In this document: in pieces, positions 16,560 to 25,305 of the stretch
Numbering within the stretch: position 1 is the stretch's first letter
Layout of the letters: each line of letters starts with the position of its first letter
Source: Zoogloea oleivorans
GTDB lineage: Bacteria > Pseudomonadota > Gammaproteobacteria > Burkholderiales > Rhodocyclaceae
Length of the DNA stretch: 64,000 nucleotides
Reading direction: 5' to 3'
Assembly (NCBI GenBank): GCA_030157785.1
Contig: JAOAUC010000014.1
Coordinates: 20,452 to 84,451, forward strand
The notes under the pieces: model-generated
What the model was told of the DNA's origin: nothing
Database searches by the model: none
The model's input: only the letters and a program-made list of their open reading frames with translations
Position numbers and translations under genes: made by a program

Positions 16560-17765
16560 ATGGACGACGTCAAAGTTTATAAGGAAATCATCAAGCGCCT
16601 GCTGGTGCACGTGGACAACGGCACCGTGGACAGCGCCCCCGAAGCCTACCGCCAGCCGACCTCGGTGTACACCGACCCGGCCCTGCTCGCGCAGGAGAAG
16701 GCCACCATCTTCCGCGACGAGCCGCAGCTGATCTGCTTCTCGAGCGACCTGCCTGAAAAGGGCAGCTTCTTCACCTACGACGACCTCGGCGTGCCGGTCC
16801 TGCTGACCCGCGACAACGACGGCAAGGTGAATGCCTTCCTCAATGCCTGTACCCACCGCGCGGCGCGTCTCAAGGAAGGCTGCGGCAAGACCAACTCGCT
16901 GAGCTGCCCGTACCACGCCTGGGGCTTCGACCTGAAGGGCAAGCTGCGCGCCGTGTATGAAGAGAAGACCTTCGGCAACATCGAGAAGTCCCTCTACGAC
17001 CTGGTCAAGCTGCCGGTGGAAGAGAAGTACGGAATGATCTTTGCCGGCATGCACCCGGACGTCGAGATTTCCATCGACAAGATCCTCGGCGACATGGCCC
17101 CGGTTTTCGAGATGTGGGACCTGGGCAACACCACCTTCGTGAATACCCACGAATGGAAGCTCGACACCAACTGGAAGCTGGCGCTCGACACGTTCTGCGA
17201 GGGCTACCACTTCCTGGCGCTGCACAAGAACACCCTCGGCGGCATCTCCATCGGCAACATGTCGATCTTCGACACCTTCGGGCCGGAAGGGCGCAACCAT
17301 CGCCTGGCCTTCCCGAACGAGAGCATCAAGCGTCTCAAGGACATCCCCGAAGCCGACTGGAGCCTGGACATCTTCAACGACTTCCAGCTGGTGCACTTCA
17401 TCTACCCGAACATCTCGTTGCTGGTGTCGCCGGTGTCGATCGAGTTCTTCAAGCTCTACCCGGGCGACACCCCGGGCCAGCACCGCACCATCTTCCGCAG
17501 CTACACCCGCGCGAAGGACGGCAGGGGCTGGGACGGCAACGACCCGCAAGCGCACTTCGAATTCATCTGCAAGGTGGTGGACGAGGAGGATTACTGGGTC
17601 AGCGCCAACGTGATGAAGAACCTCAAGACCGGCATGCTCCAGTACAGCACCTTCGGCCGCAACGAACCGGCCCTGCAGAACATGCACAAGGCTTTCCTGC
17701 GCGGCATCGGGCAGACCCCGGTGGAAGCTCCGCTGGCCAGGGCCGGCGTCAAGGTGATCGGCTGA
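16560..17765 (+). CDS. Rieske non-heme iron oxygenase, alpha subunit
   Basis: 401 residues. The Rieske cluster ligands are CTHRA and, 17 residues on, CPYHAW. The catalytic iron motif is EGYHFLALH (His-x4-His). The ribosome site AAGGAG is clear. It is the shortest of the four Rieske proteins and not a close relative of the other three. No beta-subunit or ferredoxin gene is adjacent, so it is likely a homotrimeric type served by a separate reductase such as that at 52447. It lies 84 bases after the SDR and may be the last gene of the plus-strand catabolic block. Confidence 0.93.
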   Translation: MDDVKVYKEIIKRLLVHVDNGTVDSAPEAYRQPTSVYTDPALLAQEKATIFRDEPQLICFSSDLPEKGSFFTYDDLGVPVLLTRDNDGKVNAFLNACTHRAARLKEGCGKTNSLSCPYHAWGFDLKGKLRAVYEEKTFGNIEKSLYDLVKLPVEEKYGMIFAGMHPDVEISIDKILGDMAPVFEMWDLGNTTFVNTHEWKLDTNWKLALDTFCEGYHFLALHKNTLGGISIGNMSIFDTFGPEGRNHRLAFPNESIKRLKDIPEADWSLDIFNDFQLVHFIYPNISLLVSPVSIEFFKLYPGDTPGQHRTIFRSYTRAKDGRGWDGNDPQAHFEFICKVVDEEDYWVSANVMKNLKTGMLQYSTFGRNEPALQNMHKAFLRGIGQTPVEAPLARAGVKVIG

Positions 17766-17789
17766 ACGACGCGTTCAGGCGCATGGAAT

Positions 17790-17809
17790 GGGTGGCCTGG
17801 GAGCCACCC
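17790..17809 (+). terminator. Stem-loop after the Rieske gene
   Basis: GGGTGGC-CTGGGA-GCCACCC forms a perfect 7-bp stem with a 6-base loop, 24 bases after the Rieske stop. No T-run follows. It separates the catabolic block from the diguanylate cyclase gene. Confidence 0.4.
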
Positions 17810-17858
17810 AAAGTGGGGTCACGGTTTCGCCTGACTGTGGTGGTAACATCCCCCGCCC

Positions 17859-19472
17859 ATGAATATCCGCCGCCTTCCCCACAGTATCGTCGTCCGCCTC
17901 ATCATGCTTGGGCTGGGCATCGTATTGTGTGGCACGGCGGTGCGTTATGTTGCCCTGACGGGCTTTCTGCGCGAAGACCTGGGCACCGTGGTGGCCGCCC
18001 AGCAACTGGCGCTGGCCACCTATGTGGCGCGGGACGTGGACTACAAGATCAGCCAGCGCCGTTTGCTCCTCGACCGGCTGGCCGCGGCCCTGCCGGTCGA
18101 TCTGCTCGGCCGGCCGGCGCGCCTGGACGCCTGGCTGGCCGAGCGTCACGAATTGCAGCCCCTGTTTTCCTATGGCTTGTTCGTGGTCGACTCCCGCGGG
18201 CGTGTGTTGGCGGATTTTCCCAAGCGTCCGGCGCGGGCCACGATCAACTATTCCGACCGGGACTATGTCCGGGCTGCGCTGGCCGGTGAATCGTTCATCG
18301 GCCGCGCGGTGCTCGGCCAGATTGCGAAGGTGCCGGTGCTGCCGATGTCTGCGCCGGTGAAGAATGCCCGCGGCGAGGTGCACGCGGTGCTCGTCGGCGT
18401 CACCGAACTCGCGGCGCCGGGCTTTCTCGATCTGCTCCAGCACAGCAGGATTGGTGAAACCGGCGGGTTTCTGCTGGTCTCCCCGCGGGATCGCCTCTTC
18501 GTTGCCGCCACCCAGCCCGAGCTGATCCTGCGGCCCACGCCACCGGTCGGTGCCAACACGCTGCACGACCGCGCCATGGCGGGTTTTCGGGGCACTGGCG
18601 TGACGCTCAATGCGCAGGGCGTCGAGGACGTGTCGGCGATCGTCTCGGTGCCCAGCACCGGCTGGTTCGTGGTGGCCCGCCTGCCTACCGCCGAAGCCTT
18701 CGTGACCGTCGACCGGACCCAACGCTATCTCGTCCGGAATGCCGGGCTGGGTGTATCAGGTTTTCTGCTGCTCCTCGCCGTGGGTCTCTACTTTGTATTT
18801 CGTCCTCTGTTGCGCGCCGCCGAGCACGCCGACCGCATGACCCACGGCGAAGCGCCGCTGGAGCCCCTGCCGGTCGTGCGCAACGACGAAGTGGGCCACC
18901 TCACCTCGGCCTTCAACCGCCTGCTGCGCAAGTTGACCGATACCCAGACCGAACTGGCCCGGATCGCCCACCACGACTCCCTGACCGGCCTGCCCAACCG
19001 GGTGCTGCTGGCCGACCGGCTCACCCAGGCGCTGGCCCAGGCCCGCCGCAAGGGTTCGCGGCTGGCCCTGCTGTTCCTCGACCTCGATGGCTTCAAGCCG
19101 ATCAACGACACCCTGGGCCACGACGCCGGCGACGAGGCCTTGCGCCAGGTCGCACAGCGCCTGGGCGGCATCGTGCGCCAGGCCGATACCCTGGCCCGTA
19201 TCGGCGGCGACGAATTCATCGTGCTGATTTGCGACCTGGACGACAGCGCCGAAGCGGCCGCCTGCACCGTTGCGGCCAAGTGCATCAGCGCCATGCAGGC
19301 CCCGTTTCCGTTGCGCGGGGAAAACCGCGCGCTCGGCGTATCCATCGGGGTGGTTCTGAGCCATGGCGATGACACCCCCGACGCCTTGCTGCTGGCCGCC
19401 GACCAGGCCATGTATCAGGCCAAGGACGCCGGCCGTGGCTGCTACGTGCTGGGCCGCACGCCGCCGGTTTAG
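17859..19472 (+). CDS. Membrane-bound diguanylate cyclase with periplasmic Cache-type sensor
   Basis: 537 residues. A first membrane segment lies at about 12-33, then a periplasmic region of about 260 residues resembling a double Cache sensor (SYGLFVVDSRGRVLADF, YSDRDYVRAAL). A second membrane segment is at about 290-310, then a HAMP-like linker and a GGDEF domain. The active-site motif is an intact GGDEF, and RQAD five residues before it is an inhibitory I-site, so the enzyme should make cyclic di-GMP under product inhibition. There is no EAL domain. It stands alone between the catabolic block and the LysR gene. The sensed ligand is unknown. Confidence 0.92.
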   Translation: MNIRRLPHSIVVRLIMLGLGIVLCGTAVRYVALTGFLREDLGTVVAAQQLALATYVARDVDYKISQRRLLLDRLAAALPVDLLGRPARLDAWLAERHELQPLFSYGLFVVDSRGRVLADFPKRPARATINYSDRDYVRAALAGESFIGRAVLGQIAKVPVLPMSAPVKNARGEVHAVLVGVTELAAPGFLDLLQHSRIGETGGFLLVSPRDRLFVAATQPELILRPTPPVGANTLHDRAMAGFRGTGVTLNAQGVEDVSAIVSVPSTGWFVVARLPTAEAFVTVDRTQRYLVRNAGLGVSGFLLLLAVGLYFVFRPLLRAAEHADRMTHGEAPLEPLPVVRNDEVGHLTSAFNRLLRKLTDTQTELARIAHHDSLTGLPNRVLLADRLTQALAQARRKGSRLALLFLDLDGFKPINDTLGHDAGDEALRQVAQRLGGIVRQADTLARIGGDEFIVLICDLDDSAEAAACTVAAKCISAMQAPFPLRGENRALGVSIGVVLSHGDDTPDALLLAADQAMYQAKDAGRGCYVLGRTPPV

Positions 19473-19513
19473 CGCGGTGCCTGCAAATAACCACGGTTTC
19501 TGTCGAAGGCGAT

Positions 19514-20419
19514 TTACGCGTTCGCCGACGCCCCCGCACACACCGCCCTGACGTGGCCGCGCAGCCAGTGATGCGCCGGGTCGGCATCCAGCCTGGGGTG
19601 CCAGAGCAGTGAAACCGTGATCTCCGGTGTGGAAACCGGCAGGGGAAAGCTGTGCATGCCGGCGCGCAGGTTTCCGGTGTGCCGTGCGGGCACACTGGCG
19701 ATCAGGTCGGAGGCCCGGGCCAGGGCCAGTGCGGTCGAAAAGCCCCCGACGATGGTGACGATTTCGCGCTCCAGCCCCAGGGCGCTCAAGGCTTCATCAA
19801 TCGGCCCCCGGCGGAGCCCCTGTCGCGATACGCAGATGTGCCTGCCGGCGGCATAGCGGGCCGGCGTGATCTCGCCCTGGTTCAGCGGGTGATCACGGTG
19901 CACGACGCCCACGAAGCGGTCGCGGAACAAGGCCTGCACGCGCAGTTCCGGCGCCGTCGTCTTCCCCACGACGCCGGTTTCCAGATCGACGATCCCGTCG
20001 CGCAGGGGCGTGCTGTCCTTGTCGGGTTTCTGCACGAAGCACAGCCGCACGCCGGGGGCTTCCGCGCCGACGCGGGCGATGAGTTCCGGTCCGAAGTTCT
20101 CCACGAAGCCTTCACTGGTGCGCAGCGTGAAGGTTCTGACCAGCTGCGCGAGCCTGAGCGCCTCGACGGGGCGCAGAACGGCTTCGGCATCCTGCACGAG
20201 CTGGCCGACCCGCTCGCGCAGTTCGATGGCCCGGGGCGTGGGCACCAGGCCGCGCCCGGCCCTGACCAGTAGCGGGTCGCCCGTCGTCTCGCGCAAGCGC
20301 GCCAGGGCCCGGCTCATCGCCGACGGGCTCAGCCGCAAGCGCCGGGCAGCGCGGGCAACGCTGCCTTCGGCGAGCAGCACATCGAGGGTGACAAGCAGGT
20401 TCAGATCGGGTGTCGACAT
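19514..20419 (-). CDS. LysR-family transcriptional regulator
   Basis: 301 residues from MSTPDLNLLVTLDVLL, the usual beginning of this family; the track start at 20470 adds 17 residues that homologs lack. The winged helix-turn-helix covers GSVARAARRLRLSPSAMSRALARLR. The C-terminal 200 residues are the periplasmic-binding-like effector domain of the NodD/LinR-like branch. It is divergent from the MFS transporter at 20492 with 72 bases between them, the usual layout for a regulator of the adjacent gene. The inducer is not evident. Confidence 0.9.
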   Translation of the reverse strand: MSTPDLNLLVTLDVLLAEGSVARAARRLRLSPSAMSRALARLRETTGDPLLVRAGRGLVPTPRAIELRERVGQLVQDAEAVLRPVEALRLAQLVRTFTLRTSEGFVENFGPELIARVGAEAPGVRLCFVQKPDKDSTPLRDGIVDLETGVVGKTTAPELRVQALFRDRFVGVVHRDHPLNQGEITPARYAAGRHICVSRQGLRRGPIDEALSALGLEREIVTIVGGFSTALALARASDLIASVPARHTGNLRAGMHSFPLPVSTPEITVSLLWHPRLDADPAHHWLRGHVRAVCAGASANA

Positions 20420-20491
20420 GGCGTCGGGTGCATCAATAAAGTGCAAATGCTGCGTCTTCCGCCATGTCATGTAAAGGCCTACGCTTCAATC

Positions 20492-21892
20492 ATGATGAAG
20501 ACAAATGTGGAACCCACCCCTGCTGCCCGCGGCGCGCTCGCCGGCCTTTCGCTGTCCGTGTTGCTGTCGTCCCTCGGCACCAGCATTGCCAACGTGGCCT
20601 TGCCAAATCTGGCGCAGGCCTTCGATGCGTCCTTCCAGCAGGTCCAGTGGGTCGTCCTTGCCTATCTTCTCGCCATCACCACCCTGATCGTCAGCGTCGG
20701 ACGGCTTGGTGACATCACCGGCCGCCGGCGCTTGCTGCTGGCCGGCATCTTCCTGTTCACGGTGGCATCGGGCCTGTGCGGCCTTGCGCCGACGCTGTGG
20801 CTGCTGATTGCCGCCCGGGCCCTGCAGGGGCTTGGTGCCGCGATCATGATGGCCCTCACCATGGCGTTTGTCGGCGAGACGGTTCCGAAGGAAAAAGCCG
20901 GCAGCGCCATGGGTCTGCTCGGAACGATGTCCGCGATTGGCACGGCGCTCGGCCCCTCACTCGGTGGCGTGCTGATCGCCGGACTCGGCTGGCGGGCGAT
21001 CTTTCTCATCAATCTGCCGCTGGGCCTTCTGACGCTTTATCTCGCGCATCGCCATCTGCCCGGCGAGCGCCGCGAGCCGACAGGCGTGCGTGCCGGCTTT
21101 GACCACACGGGCACGCTGCTGCTGGCGCTGACCCTCGCCGCCTACGCGCTGGCGATGACGATCGGGCGTGGCCGCTTCGGCCCGCTCAACGGGGTTTTGC
21201 TGCTGGCCGCGGCCGGCGGTGTCGGCCTCTTCGTGCGTGCCGAGGCGAGGGCCATATCGCCGCTGATCCGCCTGGCGATGTTCGGCGATCGCGGGCTGAG
21301 TACGAGCCTCGCCACGAGCATGCTGGTGTCGACGGTGATGATGGCGACGCTGGTGGTCGGGCCCTTCTATCTCTCGCGGGCGCTCGGGCTCGATACGGCG
21401 CTGGTCGGACTCGTGTTGTCGGTCGGTCCGCTCGTTGCGGCGCTGACCGGCGTGCCAGCGGGGCGTCTTGCCGACCGGTTTGGCGCCCCGCGGGTGAGCC
21501 GCGTCGGGCTCATCGGCATGGCGGCCGGGGCCTGCACGCTGTCCATGCTGCCGACGATGCTCGGTATCCCCGGCTACATCGCGCCCCTGGTCGTCATCAC
21601 CGCCAGCTATGCGCTGTTCCAGACGGCCAACAACACCGCCGTCATGGCCGGTGTCGGCCCGGACCAGCGGGGTGCCGTTTCCGGCCTGCTCAACCTGTCG
21701 CGCAACCTGGGGCTCATCACCGGGGCGTCGGCCATGGGGGCGGTGTTTTCGCTGGCGTCGGAGACGAGCGACATCGCATCCGCGCCCCCCGAGGCCGTTG
21801 CCCGCGGCATGCGGATCACCTTTGCCTTTGCGGCGGGCTTGATCGTCGTCGCACTGGCCATTCGCCCCCGAATCAGGCCAGGCGCTGGTTGA
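20492..21892 (+). CDS. MFS drug:H+ antiporter-like transporter (DHA2 type)
   Basis: 466 residues starting MMKTNVEPTPAARG; the track extends upstream into the LysR promoter. The protein is almost entirely hydrophobic, with about 13-14 predicted membrane segments. Motif A-like GRLGDITGRRRLL follows the second segment and motif C-like GTALGPSLGGVL lies in the fifth, both typical of EmrB/QacA exporters. It would extrude hydrophobic compounds across the inner membrane. It is divergent from the LysR gene and convergent with the small unknown gene at 21873, overlapping it by 20 bases. Confidence 0.9.
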   Translation: MMKTNVEPTPAARGALAGLSLSVLLSSLGTSIANVALPNLAQAFDASFQQVQWVVLAYLLAITTLIVSVGRLGDITGRRRLLLAGIFLFTVASGLCGLAPTLWLLIAARALQGLGAAIMMALTMAFVGETVPKEKAGSAMGLLGTMSAIGTALGPSLGGVLIAGLGWRAIFLINLPLGLLTLYLAHRHLPGERREPTGVRAGFDHTGTLLLALTLAAYALAMTIGRGRFGPLNGVLLLAAAGGVGLFVRAEARAISPLIRLAMFGDRGLSTSLATSMLVSTVMMATLVVGPFYLSRALGLDTALVGLVLSVGPLVAALTGVPAGRLADRFGAPRVSRVGLIGMAAGACTLSMLPTMLGIPGYIAPLVVITASYALFQTANNTAVMAGVGPDQRGAVSGLLNLSRNLGLITGASAMGAVFSLASETSDIASAPPEAVARGMRITFAFAAGLIVVALAIRPRIRPGAG

Positions 21893-22385
21893 TGCGACGC
21901 GCGATCTCGGGTGGGGCCTGAAAATGTGCCTTGTAGCGGCTTCGTCCGCAGGTGCTGTCCTCGGCATTCCACAGCAACTGGTTGGTCAGAAAAATCGCGT
22001 GAAGGTTGTCATTCACCTGCGGAAACTTTGCTGCCATCGGGTCCCAGACTCCTGCGTTATTGGCGCCCACCAGGATGGTGTGATCCGCGACAAGCAGGCT
22101 GTGCATGAGCCCCCCGTCCTTGTAGAAGCCGATGATGGTGCCCATCGGCAACTGGTTGAACCCGGCGATGGTCATGATTCTGGGATCGGAGGACTTTACG
22201 AGCACTTCGGCATAGACATTCGGCCGAGACCCGACCACGCCTGCAAAGAGTCGTGCATGTGCATCGTTGGGGACATACTCCGCCGCTTCCAGCCATTCGA
22301 GCACCGCGTCATGGCAGGTTGGGCCAAACGTGGCATTGAAGCCTCTCAGTGCAGTTTGAGCGAGGGCTCTAGGTGTTCCAGGCAT
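21873..22385 (-). CDS. Unknown 170-residue protein, possible cysteine-hydrolase fold
   Basis: I do not recognise this gene. The frame from MPGTPRALAQ has a strong ribosome site (GGAGGTG, 6 bases upstream), so it is probably real although the track merges it into a longer frame. It is soluble, with no signal peptide or membrane segment. Visible are a Cys in FGPTCHDAVLEWLE (residue about 28), a His in GGLMHSLLV and an Asn in VGANNAGVW. Their order, Cys-His-Asn, is that of papain-like and NlpC/P60-like hydrolases, but the surrounding sequence gives no firm match. It lies between an MFS gene and a flavin reductase gene. Toxin/effector or housekeeping roles are both open. Confidence 0.6.
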   Translation of the reverse strand: MPGTPRALAQTALRGFNATFGPTCHDAVLEWLEAAEYVPNDAHARLFAGVVGSRPNVYAEVLVKSSDPRIMTIAGFNQLPMGTIIGFYKDGGLMHSLLVADHTILVGANNAGVWDPMAAKFPQVNDNLHAIFLTNQLLWNAEDSTCGRSRYKAHFQAPPEIARRINQRLA

Positions 22386-22510
22386 CTTCGCACCTCCAGT
22401 CAGAGTGATTGGTGTATCCGGTTCTGGGCTGGAGGCGGCGTTTGCGGCCTTTGTGCACTCCCGCCATGCGTTTATCGTACTCCTGTATGCGCCGGCAGGA
22501 ATGGACAGGC

Positions 22511-23833
22511 TCAGCGGAAGGCGAACAGTTCCCGCTCGAAGCGGATCGGCGGTGTGGCGGGAGATTGCCGGACGGCCTTTTCCAGGGCCAGCCCCCAGCC
22601 TTCCGGCCCGCAGAACCACACGCTGCTGCCCGGCTTGGCATGGTGCAGGATGTCGCCGATCTCGAAGGGGCCTTGGGTGTCGGTATAGCGCCGGTGCAGG
22701 TTGACGCCGGCGGCCTGACACAGCTCCGGGAGCCCGGCCGGATAGGCGTCGGCGTGGGCTGCGGGGGTGGCGTAGAACAGGTCGACCGGGCGGCCGCTGG
22801 GCACATCCTGGCGGGCGAGTTCTTCGAGGCGCGCCAGGAAGGGGGTGATGCCGATGCCGCCGGCAATCCAGATTTCTCCGCTGCCGGCCTTGTCGGTGTC
22901 GAAAGTGAAGGCACCGTAGGGGCCTTCGAGTCGAACCGCCTGGCCGATGGTGAGCCGTTCGGCCAACTGGCGGGTGTAGTCGCCGAGGCCCTTGATCGAC
23001 AGGGTGAGGGTGCCGCTGGCCGGGTTCCACGCATTGGCGAGAGTGAAGGGATGGGCGCCTTCCGCCGGGTGACCGAAATCGGCCAGCACGTGCTGGCCGG
23101 CCTTGTGACCGGGCCATTCGGTGGGGCGGCAGCGCACTTCAAGCACGTCGTCGGGGTGGCGGGTCAGGCTCTCGATGTGGGCAATGTGCTGTCGGCGGGC
23201 GCCGATGCGACCGGAGAGGGACAGCACGGCCGGCACCACGCCGAGGGCGGCGACGCAGGCCGTCAGCCAGCCCAGGGGGTGTTGCCAGAAGCTCGTCGGC
23301 ATCAGCATCAGGCCGTGGAAGGCGCCGGCGATGAAAACCAGCGGAAACAGTTTGTGCACCCAGCGGAAGTAGCGGTAGGGGATGCGCTTCACCAGGGCGA
23401 TCACCACCAGCGCCAGTAGGATGTAGCCGGCCCATTCGCCCACGTCCTTGGCCAGGTCAACCCACATGTTTTCCTGCCCCCCGGGCGGGCGCGGGCCGCG
23501 CACTGGACGTTCGATGAAGCCGGCCTTGGCGAGGTTCTTGGGCAGCCATTCGAGCATCCAGTGGGTGAATACGATCAGCCCGGCGCCGATGCCGATGTGC
23601 TTGTGCAGGCGGTACATGTGGTCGAGGCCGCCGAAGAACTTCTCCAAGCGGGGCGGCCGGGCGGCCAGCACCATGCCGGCGCTCATCCACCACAGGGCAA
23701 GGGTGCCGGACAGCAGGATCAGCGCGTGGCGCCAGTCCCACAGGTTCTTGGCGGAGGCGGTGACGTCGGGTAGGGCGAACGCGGCCCAGACCAGAAGCGG
23801 CAGGCCGGCAAGGAAGATAAGGGGGCGTTTCAT
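22511..23833 (-). CDS. Ferric reductase-like transmembrane flavoprotein (FNR family)
   Basis: 440 residues. The N-terminal half has about six membrane segments of the ferric reductase/NOX type, with His residues ([29 protein letters not shown]) that can bind two hemes. The C-terminal half is a ferredoxin-NADP reductase fold: HPFTLANAW binds [15 protein letters not shown] binds the nucleotide and WFCGPEGWG completes the site. It should move electrons from NAD(P)H across the inner membrane, to ferric iron or another acceptor. It overlaps the stop of the outer-membrane efflux gene by four bases, so it is the last gene of the RND operon, an unusual partner. Confidence 0.88.
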   Translation of the reverse strand: MKRPLIFLAGLPLLVWAAFALPDVTASAKNLWDWRHALILLSGTLALWWMSAGMVLAARPPRLEKFFGGLDHMYRLHKHIGIGAGLIVFTHWMLEWLPKNLAKAGFIERPVRGPRPPGGQENMWVDLAKDVGEWAGYILLALVVIALVKRIPYRYFRWVHKLFPLVFIAGAFHGLMLMPTSFWQHPLGWLTACVAALGVVPAVLSLSGRIGARRQHIAHIESLTRHPDDVLEVRCRPTEWPGHKAGQHVLADFGHPAEGAHPFTLANAWNPASGTLTLSIKGLGDYTRQLAERLTIGQAVRLEGPYGAFTFDTDKAGSGEIWIAGGIGITPFLARLEELARQDVPSGRPVDLFYATPAAHADAYPAGLPELCQAAGVNLHRRYTDTQGPFEIGDILHHAKPGSSVWFCGPEGWGLALEKAVRQSPATPPIRFERELFAFR

Positions 23834-25305
23834 GATGAGCTCTCCGGTGTTTCGGGTGGCATTCTGAACTCGGGGTGGAGGGGCGGTCTGTGCTCCAGGT
23901 CACCCCCGCCGAGCACCTTGTAGAGCGTGACAGCATTGGTGGCGGCGGACAGCTTCAGGCTGACCAGGCTCTGGCGCGCGGCGTACAGGCTGCGCTGGGC
24001 GTCGAGGGCGCTCAGGTAGCTGTCCACGCCCTTCTGGTAGCGGGCTTCCGACAGGCGGTAGCTGGCGGCGCTGGCGTCCACCAGCCGCTGCTGGGCATCC
24101 AGCCGCGCACCCAGCGTGGCGCGCTGGGCGAGGGCGTCGGCCACTTCCCGGAAGGCGCTCTGGATGGTCTTTTCGTAGCGGGCCAGATAGATGTCCCGCT
24201 CGGTTTCGGCCACCTGCAGGTTGGCCCGGTTGGCGCCGGCATTGAAGATCGGCAGGCTCACTTGCGGGATGAAGGTCCAGGCCCCCGAGCCCGCCGCAAA
24301 CAGGCCGCCCAGGGTACTGCTGGCGGTACCGGCGGTGGCGGTCAGGCTGACGCTCGGGAAGAAGGCCGCCCGCGCGGCGCCGATGTTGGCGTTGGCGGCG
24401 CGAAGCGTGCGTTCGGCGGCGAGCACATCCGGCCGTTCCTGCAGCACGGAAGACGGCAGGCCGACGGGCAGTTCGCGCAGGGCTGTCACGCTGTCGAGCC
24501 CGGCCGGCGGTAACAGCGTGTCGGGCACCGAGGTGCCGACCAGCAGCACCAGCGCGTTGCGGTCGGTGGCCACCTGGGCGGTGTAGGCGGCCGCATCGCG
24601 ACGGGCGGTTTCGACGCTGGTCTCGATCTGGCGCAGATCCAGCTCGGTGCCGACGCCCAGCTCGACCCGCTTGCGGGTGAGGGCGTAGCTGCTTTGCTGG
24701 CTGGCGAGGGTTTCCTGCGCCAGTTGCAGCAGGGCTTCGTCGGCAGACAGGGTGAGGTAGGCGCCGGCCACTTCGGCGATCAGGCTGATGCGCGTGCTGC
24801 GCAGGGTTTCCTCGCTGGCCAGATAGGTTTCGAGGGCCGCGTCGCGCAGGCTCTGGATGCGCCCGAAGAGGTCGATCTCCCAGTTGCTGAAGCCCAGGTC
24901 CACGCTGTGGCTGCGGCTGGTGACGGCCTGCCCGCTGCCGGACAGTTCGCCCGGCGTGCGCCTGGCGGTGGTGCCGGCATCGGCGCTTACGGTCGGCAAC
25001 AGTTCGGCGCGCTGGATGCGGTACTGGGCGCGGGCCTTGATGATGTTGAGGGCGGTTTCGCGCAGGTCGCGGTTGTTGGCCAGGGCGAAGTCGATCAACT
25101 GGTGCAGGCGCGTATCGACGAAGAAGCTGCGCCAGCCAGGGGTGGCGACCGATTCATCAGTTCCGGTGGCGGCCACCTTGCCGCCGCTGGCGGGCCAGGT
25201 GTTGTCCACCGGGGCGGCGGGGCGCGCGTAGTCGGGGGCGAGGGTGGCGCAGCCGCCGAGCACGCCGGCCAGCAGCAGGGTGATACCGAGGGTACGCAGC
25301 TTCAT
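23830..25305 (-). CDS. RND efflux outer-membrane channel lipoprotein (NodT/OprM-like)
   Basis: 491 residues. The signal sequence ends in LLAGVLGGC, a lipobox giving a lipid-anchored Cys at about residue 19. Two TolC-type repeats follow, recognised by [13 protein letters not shown] and by the long coiled-coil alpha-barrel segments. The protein forms the outer-membrane exit duct of a tripartite pump. Its start overlaps the stop of the RND permease by four bases. The gene order adaptor, permease, channel is the classic arrangement. Confidence 0.93.
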   Translation of the reverse strand: MKLRTLGITLLLAGVLGGCATLAPDYARPAAPVDNTWPASGGKVAATGTDESVATPGWRSFFVDTRLHQLIDFALANNRDLRETALNIIKARAQYRIQRAELLPTVSADAGTTARRTPGELSGSGQAVTSRSHSVDLGFSNWEIDLFGRIQSLRDAALETYLASEETLRSTRISLIAEVAGAYLTLSADEALLQLAQETLASQQSSYALTRKRVELGVGTELDLRQIETSVETARRDAAAYTAQVATDRNALVLLVGTSVPDTLLPPAGLDSVTALRELPVGLPSSVLQERPDVLAAERTLRAANANIGAARAAFFPSVSLTATAGTASSTLGGLFAAGSGAWTFIPQVSLPIFNAGANRANLQVAETERDIYLARYEKTIQSAFREVADALAQRATLGARLDAQQRLVDASAASYRLSEARYQKGVDSYLSALDAQRSLYAARQSLVSLKLSAATNAVTLYKVLGGGDLEHRPPLHPEFRMPPETPESSS

